Shown: in pieces, positions 22,774 through 34,080 of the stretch
Numbering within the stretch: position 1 is the stretch's first letter
Layout: each line of letters begins with the position of its first letter
From: Impatiens glandulifera
Taxonomy: Eukaryota; Streptophyta; Magnoliopsida; Ericales; Balsaminaceae
Length of the DNA stretch: 64,000 bases
NCBI RefSeq assembly: GCF_907164915.1
Contig: NC_061862.1
Coordinates: forward strand, 121,919,533 to 121,983,532
Direction of reading: 5' to 3'
The notes under the pieces: generated by a model
What the model saw: the letters and a program-made list of their open reading frames with translations, nothing else
Told to the model about the DNA's origin: nothing
Database searches by the model: none
Program-made: the position numbers and the translations under genes

Positions 22774-22782
22774 GTCTCTGCC

Positions 22783-24614
22783 ACACACGATTTTGGTTGA
22801 AGGTCATTATACTAAATGAAGAGGAGACAACAATGTGATATTGCAAACAAGAACAATCTAATTAGAAATTCATTCGAAAAACTTAATTGAGAAGACATCA
22901 AAAAATAGATTTTGCTGAAAGAAGACACCGGGATGACTTAGTTGTCGTAGTGAAGAAGACTCGATAGAAATGTTGACTCTACTCGCGTTAGCTGAATTAG
23001 TTATTAATCGATCCACACAACTTGTAAAATTTCATTTTTTAACCCTTAATTTATAATATTAAATGATTTCGAATAGACAAACAATTTTATAAAATATTTT
23101 TATACGACTCCTTACACAAGATTAAAATAAATAATTATTTTTAACCGACATCGTATATCGGATTCCAAATTAATTAAATTTTAAATTATTTTAAATTAAA
23201 CAACTAAATATTTTTTGTGTTTGTTTTACCCGTTTGAAAAATAAATAAAATAAAATGGGACCAGAGAAAGTCGTTGGCGGTTGTCGTGCATGGTCACAGA
23301 CAGAGAGGCCGACAGCCAATGACAACACCAACAAACTTCAAAAGACCGAAACATAATCTAAACTCTAAAGGAAACTTACCTGGGCGTCGAGTAACTATGC
23401 AATGACTTATACAAATGAAATAATCATCACATCATCATCGTCATTTTAACATCTTTTAATCAAGAAAACCGCGAGTCATTTTGGGTTCTAGAAATTTTCT
23501 TGATGTTACCTTAAATGATTAGTGCAACCTCAAACATCAATCCCCGACAAGTTTTAAAATGTATGTGGAGTGTTTGTGGGCAAATGTTCTTGAGCAACAT
23601 GAACCCGTTTAAAAAAAATAAGTAATGAAGAGTTTAGCGTTTTGTGTTAGTTGAATTGAAAGATATGGCGTTAAGAGCGTTGTGTGGAGTGTTTCTACGT
23701 CATTAGATCAAAAAATAACTCATGGAAGAAGCATACAAAACTTTGAAATAACTAAAATTAGAGTTTCATTATAACATTGGATTACATTAATAATCGTGGC
23801 TTAACACATGTAAAAACCTCATTTTTACACCCCTAAAATTAAAATAAATCTATCTGATCTAGTATAATGATCATACTTGATTATTGGATCGGGAGAACAA
23901 AAATCAAAAGATACTTTTCAAAACCGGCTAAAAATGACCCTCGGAGAGCGGTCTAAACGTCAATTGTCAAAAATACTCAGACTTCAGATTGACCAGTTTG
24001 GAAAATCATTAACTTTGAGTATAATATTGATATTGGACAAAATGTACATAACAACCATTTTTAGGCTTGTTCTTGCACCCCAGACACCACTTTTCATAAA
24101 AAGTCAGAATTTGGGATACCTGATACGTTCAGATTAACCGGTTCAAAAAAAAATATGAATTTTGAATATAATATTACTTTTTGCAATTTTGTGTAGAAGA
24201 CTTTCTAAAGGGCAAAAAAGTCAAAACCGAGTCAAATCGATAGTTCAAGGTTAGGTCAATGAAAGTCAACACAGGAGCTCCCGCATGTCCAAGGCTTTTC
24301 ATATGAACGGATGATGTCACCCTGATTTCAGACGCGCACTTTATTTGAAAAATGTCAAAATACCTCTTATTTGACATTGTTTTGTTGAAGAAAGATTAGC
24401 AAGAACCATCAACTTTTAAAATTCGTCTAAATCGTTATACTCATTGGTATTGGATGATCTGGATATTTTGGAAATCTTGAAGAGTCCTCTACAAGGCCCG
24501 TTTTAATCCTGATTCAAATTAAAGCCCTTAACCACAAGAAAACGGCGGTGCAAGACGATGCGACCAGAATACGACCAACCGGACATGTTTAACGTTATAA
24601 ATTAATATTTTAGC
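22783..24614. other. unrecognised non-coding sequence
   Basis: No gene, RNA or clear repeat was recognised. The only sizeable open frame (23877-24137, 86 codons) has no domain I know and lies in AT-rich sequence with no start context worth noting. Confidence 0.5.
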
Positions 24615-24622
24615 TACATGGC

Positions 24623-25960
24623 TAAGGGTGTGCAAAGGGGTAAACCCAACCCATATTATGCAACCCATATTCAACCCAAATTAAATTTGGTCAACCCATG
24701 TTAATGAATAATATGGTATGGGTTGGGTAACCAAACAAAATTTTAATTTGTAATACATTTATTACGTTTTTTACTCGTTTAATATTTAACATGTTTTTGT
24801 CCCGGTTAACATATTTTGATCCGTTTAACAATTATTTGTTTTGTTTTACCTAATTTTACATTTTTGCCTTATTCAACACGTTTTTAACTTGTTTAACTAA
24901 TATTTGATTCGTTTGACCTATTTTGATTCGATTAATACGTTTTTAGTTTTAATAAGTATATAACTCATTTTAATACATTTCATACGTTTTTGGCATGTTT
25001 AACACGTTTAACATATTTTTGACATGTTTAACACATTTAACACATTTTTTTACACATGTAACACATTTTTCACATTTTTGGCACATTTAACACGTTTTTG
25101 ACATGTTTAAAAACGTTTAACACGTTTTGGCGGATTTAACACATTTTTGACATATATTAACATGTTTTTGGTACGTTTAACACGTTTTTGCATGTTTAAC
25201 ATGTTTTTGACAAGTTTAACATGTTTTTGACAAGTTTAACATATTTTTGGCACACTTAACACGTTTTGGTACATTTAACACATTTTGACACGTTTGACAC
25301 ACTTTGGTACGTTTAACACGTTTAAAACGTTTTGGCCCATTTAACACATCTGTGACACATTTAACATTTTCGATCCGTTTAATTTATTTTTTTCTCCATC
25401 TAATATGTCTTTGACAATATTATACGTTTTTTTGATCCGTTTAACATAATTTTAATATTTTTGAAATTATTTTGATATTTTAATTACTAAATTAATTGAA
25501 GAAATAATAGGTGAGATTAATATAGATTATTTAAATAATATTTAAACCATTTATACTAAATAAAGTCTTGAATATGGTAAACTCTGTTAATTTTCATAAA
25601 CAAATTAATTCATTAAAGAGTTTTAAAATAATAGTGATATGTTAGTTTTATATGGTTAGACTATAATTAATAAATTTATTATTAATGAGTTTAAATTTTT
25701 ATTTATTTTCCAATTGACTATAACGGAGATCAATGTAGTAAAAATCAAGAAATATATTAGAGTTGGAAGATGGTTAATTTATATTGGATTTATAAAAGAG
25801 AATTAAATTTATTTAATCTGGGTAATTTGGGTAACCATAACCTAACCCAAATTAAACCCAACCCAACCCAACCCAAATTAAACCCAACCCAACCCAAATT
25901 AATATTTTGAGTTTGGGTTAGGGTTGGGTTTAGATCAACCCAAGATATGCTCACCCCTAC
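24623..25960. mobile_element. hAT-like non-autonomous element with degenerate internal tandem repeats
   Basis: The left end TAAGGGTGTGCA and the inverse of the right end TAGGGGTGAGCA match the common plant hAT terminus. The flanks TACATGGC (24615-24622) and CACATGGC (25961-25968) match at 7 of 8 bases, the hAT target-site length. Subterminal AACCCAACCC runs occur at both ends in opposite orientation. The interior 24770-25440 is a degenerate repeat of about 20 bp (core 'gtttaacacgtttttgac'). No transposase. Confidence 0.75.
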
Positions 25961-25968
25961 ACATGGCC

Positions 25969-28900
25969 TCAAAATTAGATTGCTACATATGCTTGGAAAG
26001 CTAAGACATAGCCTGATCTAATGACACCGGTCTCGAGTCTCTATTCAACGACTAAGGTGGTCTATGTAGTCCAACAACATGATGTAAGTACACCAACTTA
26101 AATCATGGAGCAAACTGAAGATATGTGTGACTTCATAAAGTCATATCTTTCTATTCACTTGACCATTTGGTGTAGATGAGCTACCATTAGAAATATCTTT
26201 GAGTTGACTTTCTATTGATAATAAGTAGCACCCATGGCTCGACCTACAGCCCATGCTAAGTCGCCCGTAAGCCAGACTATTCATTTCGGAGCCAATGATG
26301 TTCCATCACGAATTAAATGAACTTACGACTTGTCTTGAACTTCATTGGCGAGACGAAACTTTTATCTAACCTCAATAATTTTCTAATGCACCCTAGACCA
26401 ACCCCAATGGTGATATGGGTTAACACTTTTATCCATTTGAGATTTCAGTTTGAATAAGATGACTAAAATCGAGACAAGAAAATGTTTAACTTTAAAAACA
26501 TGTAACTCGATATATATTGAACCATTTAATTTGTTTAAATCTCAAAGTGTAGCGTGACCTGTTACCTAGAAGAAGCAACTCAACCAAGACTTAGTTGAGT
26601 GAAAGAATATGTCGGTTAAACTCGATTAACGAGTTATCCGTTCTAAAATTCTAACATTCCAAGAATACCCCTCATTGAGGTATTTAAACACCTTTCCTTC
26701 ACAAATTGAAGGTAGATTTTGGCACTAAACTTTAGAACTTTGGCCATTTTTCAAGATTTCTAGATATACTTAGGGAGAGAATTTGATTTGAGAGTTAAGT
26801 GACAAAAAGAAGAACAAGCCTAAGGCGATTCTGATGAGAACTCATGCTTTTCCGGCGAACTACATTCCAGAGGTTGCTTCTTCCTTCTCTTCTACTCTTT
26901 CAAGTAGGTCTCTTCCTCTAGTAGAATAACATCCATCCTTCATTGATTATGTACATTGATGTTGAATCGATATCTAGTTTGTTTAAATTCAATTAGCTAA
27001 TTTATAAATTTATTGAATTGCTTTGTTGAATTGGTTATCCATAGTTGCTAGAGTTTCTAAATTAGCGATTGAGTCTTGTTTAGGAAAATGTTAGGTCCAG
27101 ACTAGCCTCGAACCATAACCTCAACCGGTATCCGCGGATACTTCAAAGTTGGGTCATTAGAGAAGAAGTTGTTGAACAGTTCTTCAAGCTAGCTCTAAAA
27201 CGCCTCTAGGTTGCATCGAAGGCTCATTCGAAGCTCACGGATGCAAAGAAGACGATGTTGAAGGCTAATGTGAAGACGCCTCGATGAAAAGAAGAGCTGC
27301 AGATGGAAACCGTCAGTGGAATTCCAATCACAAGAGATTCTCCTTCAAACTTCTCTTCACTTTTTTCAATGAATTGTGACTCCAATTGATGATGCTCTTA
27401 GCATCCGCGAGTCTTTAAGGCGACGAGCTCTACGGCCTAAACAATGGCAAAACAAGATGATGTGTCCCTTGGAAAACAATTTCAGATCGAAAAAGAGTAG
27501 TTCTTTGTTCTCCATTGTTGATTCTAGATCGAAAAACAGAGTACTAGACAGTGGCAAGACAATTCCGAGACGATCCTCGAGCGGGTGATGTCCAATTCTC
27601 CCGTGAATCCCTGCATAGCATCGAAACTAGACGACGTTAGAGAAGATGCCAAGGAGAAAATGACGAAGTTTGTTAGGATTCTTTTCCAAAATTTTCTTAT
27701 ATGGATTCTTGAAGTTCAGAGGCGTTTCCACTTTGGCCCTCAAACTTCTCAAGGGAAATTTAATTTTGAATGAATTTAATTAATTCAAAAATAAATAAGC
27801 ACTAAAGCTTTTTTCCAATGTGCAATTCAAATCATGAACTCATTCAACATTCAATTTCGACCATAAACTTTTAATTTGGAATAATTTTCAATAATTTTGA
27901 AATATTTCAAACCTTTAACTATTTGTTCACGTCCAATTCGACCCTCCAAGTTTATATATGTCTAATTTTGGCTAAAAAGTTCCAATTTCAATATTGCTGA
28001 AATTTTTTAGGACTTATTTGGTTCTTTTCACCCCAAATAACCTTGTTTAATTAATTGGACTCTCTAACTCATTTTAGAAAAATTCCAAAAATTCAGGGAT
28101 AGTCAAAATTTTTATTTTCTACAAGAATAATTGTACGATGTTTATTTCATCCCGCATAACTTCTCCTCTACACTCTAATTGATTAGGAGAGAAGGAAATT
28201 GTAGATGGAATTATCTCTTCATCTCTTTGTCGCTTCTTTTCGAAATGGTGTAAATAAATGACGTGTACCCTAAATCTAGGTTCATTTATCCATTCGAAAT
28301 GTCCCTTCTGTTAAGGGAGATTTGTGCAATCTAAAATTGACTGGTCTCATATCTTATCTATCCGTTTGTGTGCTCCGCCTATGAAGGGGATGCAACGAAG
28401 GATCTCAATGGTAAACACAACTCGTGCACTTGCTTTCAAAAAGATTTTTCTATATAACCCTTTGGCTTACATTTCTCTTGAATCACATAAAAAGAAGATA
28501 AGAAGATTATCAATATATAATGGTGTCCTATCTTTTGAGATGAGAAACCAAAGTGGAGTTCTATACCATAGACTCTTGGGTTGGTCCGTACATAATTAAG
28601 ATTAGTACGTGTGGAAGCGTAATAAGCTAATTGACTTTAAGAGTCACCACTTTAGTTTACTTCACAAAGAAATTAAAGGAATAAAACTAAAATATTCACG
28701 GATTAAGGGTCTAATGATTGGTTATGTATTAGGAAATGGTTGTAGTGTTATCTTCTATGCACCTATTCCGAATGATAGTCTATACTCGAATGTAATTGAC
28801 CTACTGTTTGTGAAGGACCTTTACACGTTGCATTGTGATTTCAAAATTCTTTTGTTTGTGTATATCCTAACATTGTGTATAATCTAAGGGATTAACCATA

Positions 28901-30390
28901 TTCCTTACTTAAAAATGACTATAAGCTTCAATTAGATGTAGACAAAAGTTGATATTTAAGCCATTTAAAATTTACTAAGTTTTCATTAATGTGTCTTGAG
29001 TCTAAGTGGATGAATAACACTTAGTTCAAGGATGACTTTAAACTCTCATTAGGTTTTCCATAAACAAAAGATGTCGTAATAAAACTCATAATGCTCCTTG
29101 GGCAAATGTCAACATTAATGTGGGTCCGCTGATTTTCATGTTGCTTGAAAGTTTCCTTGACGAGTTCAGATTATGAATCCTTATAAGGAAAGGAGTTCAT
29201 GAGTATAGATAGATGTGGATTAAGGATTGAAAGGGAATTGGAGCCCCGTTTATCACACAATCAAAATCAAGAATTTTCCCAATAATGTTGGAAATTTTTT
29301 AAAGTCTTTGTGTATGTCGACCATTATTTAGGAACACTTTGCACTCAAGTTTACAATTTTCGGAGATTTAAAACTCCAAGATATGAAACCGCTAAAATGA
29401 GTATTTTTCCAAAATTGTTCAGAAAATTATGAATTTTTTTGTGAAGTTCAAAGATAATTTTTTGGACCTCATGTAGAATTTTTGTAATTTCCCAAGTTGT
29501 ATAGCTCAAGATATGAGCATTTCAAATTATTCCGTTTTCCAAACGAGCCCTAAAAATTATGAAAAAATATTATTCATGCATAAAATATTATTCTTCTCAT
29601 ATATACTCCGTCTAATCTCTCCGTCAACTAGTATACTGGAGTTCATCGCTTTAGAGACTTATCAAGGTATTGGATACCATTGACAAATGTCTAGGTTCAC
29701 AGGAAAGGAAGGGAAAGGAGAAGGATTAGAAAAGGATTCCCCTACGGATCAGGATTCTAATCGACGATTTCCTTCCATGATACTTCGTTTCATCGATGCA
29801 TCTTTACGCCGGTCTTCGACGGCCTTCTCTACCGTTTAGACGATTGCTTGAAGTTGTCATTTTTTAAAATGTTTTACCACATATAAAAATTGATATCTCA
29901 TTCTTGGATTTACTTTGTGTCTCACAATTAAGAGCTATGTCCATTATCATTTTTTGACCATAAAAATTACTTTCAACACTTTAGCTATGATTTTTTTTAT
30001 TTGGCATAAGACAATTGGAGGTCTTTTTTGATAGGATTAGTTTACTTTTATTATTGTATTCTACCATCAGGACTTAAGAATTTGGTTAGAGAAATGTAGA
30101 TATTTAAATATTCTTAGTGGATGTTCGATCTTTTAGTATTGATATTAAGAATATTTTTAAAAAAATTGGGGAATTCAAGTTTTAAAACCTAATGTGGAAT
30201 GAATAGTGATTTCAGTGTCTAACTCATTTTAAATATATCTATTTTTTTTATCAATTTTTTTCTCATTTTTTTAACTTCATATTTAGTTGTCCATTTTCCT
30301 TTAAAAACTAAAAGTTCAAATGGATAGTTTTCTTTAAGACATGTATATCTTGGTTTAGGAAAGTGTTATGTTTTGAAGAATACATTTTCT
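25969..30390. other. unrecognised, largely non-coding sequence
   Basis: Open frames at 27376-27773 and 28324-28887 are 60-92 codons long and encode nothing I recognise. Two adjacent frames at 28324-28599 and 28609-28887 are separated by one short gap, so they could be one broken gene. The words 'ccttcaagattttt', 'gaaatttcaataattttg' and similar suggest LTR or leader sequence of decayed retroelements, but no paired LTR was found. Confidence 0.4.
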
Positions 30391-30398
30391 CAACAAAG

Positions 30399-31200
30399 TG
30401 GTATTAGAGCTTGGTTTTATTTTAGTATAAGAATTAAGACTAACACATCCATAATGGTGAGCTTTAATTATTCTAATTATAATATTTTGAAGGCTAAAAT
30501 GGACGAATTTCTTTATGTGAAAAGTTTTCACTTGATTGTGAACTCTTAAGTCAAGCCTACAGAAAAGAGTGTGGATGATTGGAAATTTTTGCATAGACAA
30601 GTATGTGGTTATATTCGTCAATGTGTTGATGACAATGTTTTGAACTATGTGATATGTATTTCTGATGCTCATACTCTTTGGACTAAACTTGAAGAATTGT
30701 ATGAGAGAAAGACTAGTAATAATAAATTATTTTTATAAAACAATTTATGTCCTTAATATATCAAGTTGGTTCTACGATGACCCACTTGAATACTTTTGTG
30801 GGAATTATTAACCAGTTAGAAGCGATAAAACTCATCTTTGATGACGAGATACAACTTTTATGTCTACTTGGTACTTTCTTTAACTCGTGGGAGACTTTTA
30901 GAACAACTTTATCTAATTTTTCTTCAAATGGTGTTATCTTAATATATTTAGTAAAGAGTATTTTTTTCAATGAATAGATGAGACGAAAGACACAAGTTAG
31001 TTCTTTATAATCTGAGGTCTTAGTTATAAAATCCAAGGGGAGAAGTAAATGACAATATGTAAGTAATCGTAGCAAATTTCACGAGGCTTATAATAAGAGG
31101 AAATTTTTTGAGTATCATCATTGTGGCCTGAAGGGCCATATCAAGAAAACCTGTTTTAAATTGAGGAAGGAGAACAAGAGAAAAAATCAGAACACATCTG
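30399..31200 (+). pseudogene. gag: Ty1/copia gag relic with primer site
   Basis: TGGTATTAGAGC at 30399-30410 resembles the initiator-Met primer site. A gag frame follows from ATG 30454: WKFLHRQVCGYIRQCVDDNV, HTLWTKLEELYERKTSNNK, LNTFVGIINQLEAIKLIFDD and FFNSWETFRTTLSNFSSNGV. It ends near a zinc-knuckle remnant, HHCGLKGHIKKTC, whose first Cys is lost. At least three in-frame stops. It belongs to the same lineage as the copia element at 55802-59785. Nothing of pol follows; from 31200 the sequence is AT-rich. Confidence 0.8.
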
Positions 31201-31855
31201 TAGACACGCATTTTCACACCCAATTTTTATAGTTTATAAACAACTATTTTAAATTAATTATTGAATTTTTAAGAGTAGTTAATTTTAAATTTCAATAAAG
31301 TTAAGATGATAATTAACTTAAGTTATAAAAAAAGCAAGGATTTTATCATACTTTATATATTTTAAGTATTTTTTATCATTTAATATCATCTTAAATAATA
31401 AAATATAATTTTTTTTAAAAGAAAACGTTTTTATATATATATTAACGAGATTTTGTTATTTTTGTTTTAATAATTTTTTAAATAAGATTTTCTTAATTAA
31501 ATGAATTGTTATGTATAAAGGTTTTAATTAAATCACCTTAGACATAGGGGGTAAAACAAAACAATAATGTTTTTTATAAAAACATTTTTTACATTGATTT
31601 TAACGTATCTTTCAAAAAACATTTCTTTTGTTAAATTTGTTTAATTAGATTATTTTAACATTAAATAAATCTTTTGGGTATAAGACTATGTCTATCGCTT
31701 TTCAATTTAGTCTTATCCCCATTTAAAAGTTTGTTTTTTAATGTTAATTAGTTTTTTATTCCTTTAGATTAGGAATAAATAAGATTATTTCCTTTTAAAA
31801 GGAATAATCATTTGTTTTTCCCTTTAATTTATTTTGTTGATTTTTTTTAGCAAAT
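31201..31855. other. AT-rich spacer, nothing recognised
   Basis: This is TTTTAA-rich sequence without open frames. 'tgtagacacgcattttcac' at about 31199 could be an LTR start, but no partner was found. Element B appears to end here without its 3' LTR. Confidence 0.4.
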
Positions 31856-33198
31856 GGAGAGAAACCGTGTAGGCCTATAAGGTGGTGGAAGGATCCAAAA
31901 GCACCAGCAGTAAGGGTAAGAACTTCACCTTACTCTGGTTCGACAATAACTGTTGCTTTAGCAGCTACTAAATCGGGTTGACGGATATGAGATGGAATCC
32001 TGTCAATGTTTTCAATATTTGGACCAACTGGCTCAACAGTTGGCCCGACAGCAAGTTCCACTACGGGAACAAAAACAAACATATATTGTTACAACACAGG
32101 AACATTAAACTTAGTCACTTCGGCCTGAGATTGAGTAGGGGTTACCTTGGACGAGACTTTCAAAGACGTAGACGTCCTGGGCGCCTTTGACTTTTCTCCT
32201 CTTGAAATGGAGGACTTTGCTGGTTTTCTCAACTGGCTCGCAGAAGGAGACAAAGGAGACATCGGAATAACAGCAAGTGCGGAGGGACCTTACTTAACTC
32301 TGGAATCAACTATTCCAGAATCCTTCTTCGAAGAACTTTTCTGAATATTAGAACTAGCCTCTGATTCATTCACGGTTCTTGTTCTTTTGGCTCATGTCAA
32401 AAGAATAGAAGCCGCCGGTTGTTTGGAACGAGTGACGGATCTTCCACCCGTTTGTTGGCTTGACGCGCCAGATAGAGACTCTTTGGAGTTCTTCATTCGA
32501 ACAAGAGTGTTGGCAACAGTGAAGACGTTGAACACCCGACAAGAGTTGATCGGCTCGGAATCCCCCATAGGGACCCCTAAATGTTCCAACAGTCGGCTAA
32601 GTTGAGCAGAAAAACTCACATTTTCTTTATTCTTGGGATCAATCGTCGCGCACAGGTTTAGGAATAGCGTTGAAGCCTAGTTGACTTGAATACTCTTGGA
32701 AATGGCAGTCATATAGTCAAAACGATCTTGACTATAGAAATGAAACAATCCCGCCCTCCCTTAAAGAGCTTTAGCAACAACATCATTCAACATGATGAAA
32801 TGTGGTTTAAGAACCTTCTTACTCCCGTTTAATCTGATTTCTGAACCGTCGGCTGAGAAAGCAGTCTTTATTTCCGCCGTGATTTCTGATAGGAGATTCA
32901 GGTTGAACGTATGGCCCTCCGATGAAAGTTCGAAGAACTCCACATAGGACGCTTCGTTGAAGGAAATAACTGTATTATTTACCGTTGCAGTGATAGAATC
33001 GTCAACCATAGTCGCGAATTTAATGAATTCCCGGACTTCCTTCTCGTAGAATATGAATGACCCGCCGAGATACTTCCCGAGACCAGAGTATTCTAAAGAT
33101 CTGAACATGTTGAGCACCTCCTGTTGATCGAATGTATACACAAAAGGGAAATCCACCTGCTAAGTACAGTGTCTAAGGGTGATTCTCTTGTTGCCCAT
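31856..33198 (-). pseudogene. element B accessory ORF, N-terminal ~430 codons, broken
   Basis: It starts MGNKRITLRHCT at ATG 33198, followed by a stop (TAG where element A has TTG, Leu). It then parallels A: QVDFPFVYTFDQQEV, FRSLEYSGLGKYLGGSFIFYE, VREFI, MVDDSITATVNN, EFFELSSEGH, KPHFIMLNDVVAKAL, a second stop, SQDRFDYM, and SAQLSRLLEHLGVPMG. A Ser/Lys-rich linker follows. It ends around 31856, roughly where A's residue 430 lies, so the coiled-coil and RGG parts are lost together with B's 3' LTR. I recognise no named family; see the element A copy for the full architecture. Confidence 0.8.
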
Positions 33199-33316
33199 TT
33201 TTGAAAGAAGACGAACAGACACAAGATGAACAAGGGTTTTTAAAGAGAAAGTCGAAGAAATCTAGGATTCTTGAGAGATTTGAGAGAGAAAAACTTTTCG
33301 ATCTCATGCACAATGT

Positions 33317-33325
33317 CCTTATATA
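33317..33325 (-). promoter_or_regulatory. TATA box of element B internal promoter
   Basis: CTATATAAGGACATT on the minus strand lies 119-128 bp before the accessory-ORF ATG. The same word and nearly the same distance occur in element A (38790-38798). Confidence 0.65.
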
Positions 33326-33456
33326 GATTTCCAAGAGTCGCATGGCTCAACCGTCACTTTTCCTTGGGGTAGGACCCATTAATTAATATTAGACATCCTT
33401 TCCAAAAATTCATAATTAATTTTAGGGGTATTTATGTTATTTTCTCTTAACTTGAA

Positions 33457-33468
33457 AGACACGTGTCT
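33457..33468. promoter_or_regulatory. G-box palindrome in element B internal promoter
   Basis: AGACACGTGTCT is a perfect 12-bp palindrome with the CACGTG core bound by plant bZIP and bHLH factors. It lies about 132 bp upstream of the TATA box and is repeated exactly in element A at 38649-38660. Confidence 0.6.
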
Positions 33469-33539
33469 TCATGTTATTCGGAGATGACTATTTTTATGTT
33501 TGAGCGGGAAAATTAGATGACACGGCATGTGGGACAGTT

Positions 33540-33905
33540 GTCCTTGATAAGTCTAATACACACGTAGTTAGACGTTTTTCTTACCTCTTCAATCTATGAG
33601 ATCTAAACGTCTATTAGACGCATGGGTCTATTAGACGCAAGCGTCTAATCACGTGTCTCATAAACGTCTAACGTCTATTAGACGTAGACGTCTAATTACG
33701 CACGAACAACACGTATTAGACGTGTGTTTGGTTAGACGTGAGCATCCAATTGCTCTTGTGTTATAAACGTTTAAACGTCTATTAGACGTCAGCGTCTAAC
33801 CGCACAGGTTATTAACCAAGTCACATAGACTTAGATACATAGAGTGAAAGTAAAAATACGTCTAAGTACATGCTTTTTCTTTTAGACGACCTCGTCTAAT
33901 AGGCC
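33540..33905. repeat. TTAGACG/CGTCTAA cluster upstream of element B accessory ORF
   Basis: About twenty CGTCTAA, GTCTAT and TTAGACG words in 365 bp. Aligned in reverse complement with 38210-38560 in element A, sharing 'agtacatgctttttctttt' and the CACGTA-TTAGACG segments. Confidence 0.75.
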
Positions 33906-34075
33906 GATTAAAGAATTTTGTCTGCGTGTAACTTTATTTCATAATAAATTTTCCCTCTCATTTTATGCATGTACAAAATGAATAAATAAATGTTTTGAGG
34001 TCCTTAAGACCAAAAATATTTTTAAGACATAAAACACTTAGTCCTCAGGAATGGCAATGGCCATTGTTGATCTTC

Positions 34076-34080
34076 TAATG
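34076..34080. repeat. target-site duplication of element A (left), TAATG
   Basis: TAATG directly before the 5' LTR, exactly repeated after the 3' LTR at 44522-44526. Confidence 0.92.

Noticed and set aside
28324..28887. Two neighbouring frames as one broken gene
   Set aside because: No recognisable domain, no splice logic joining them, composition like the surrounding non-coding DNA.
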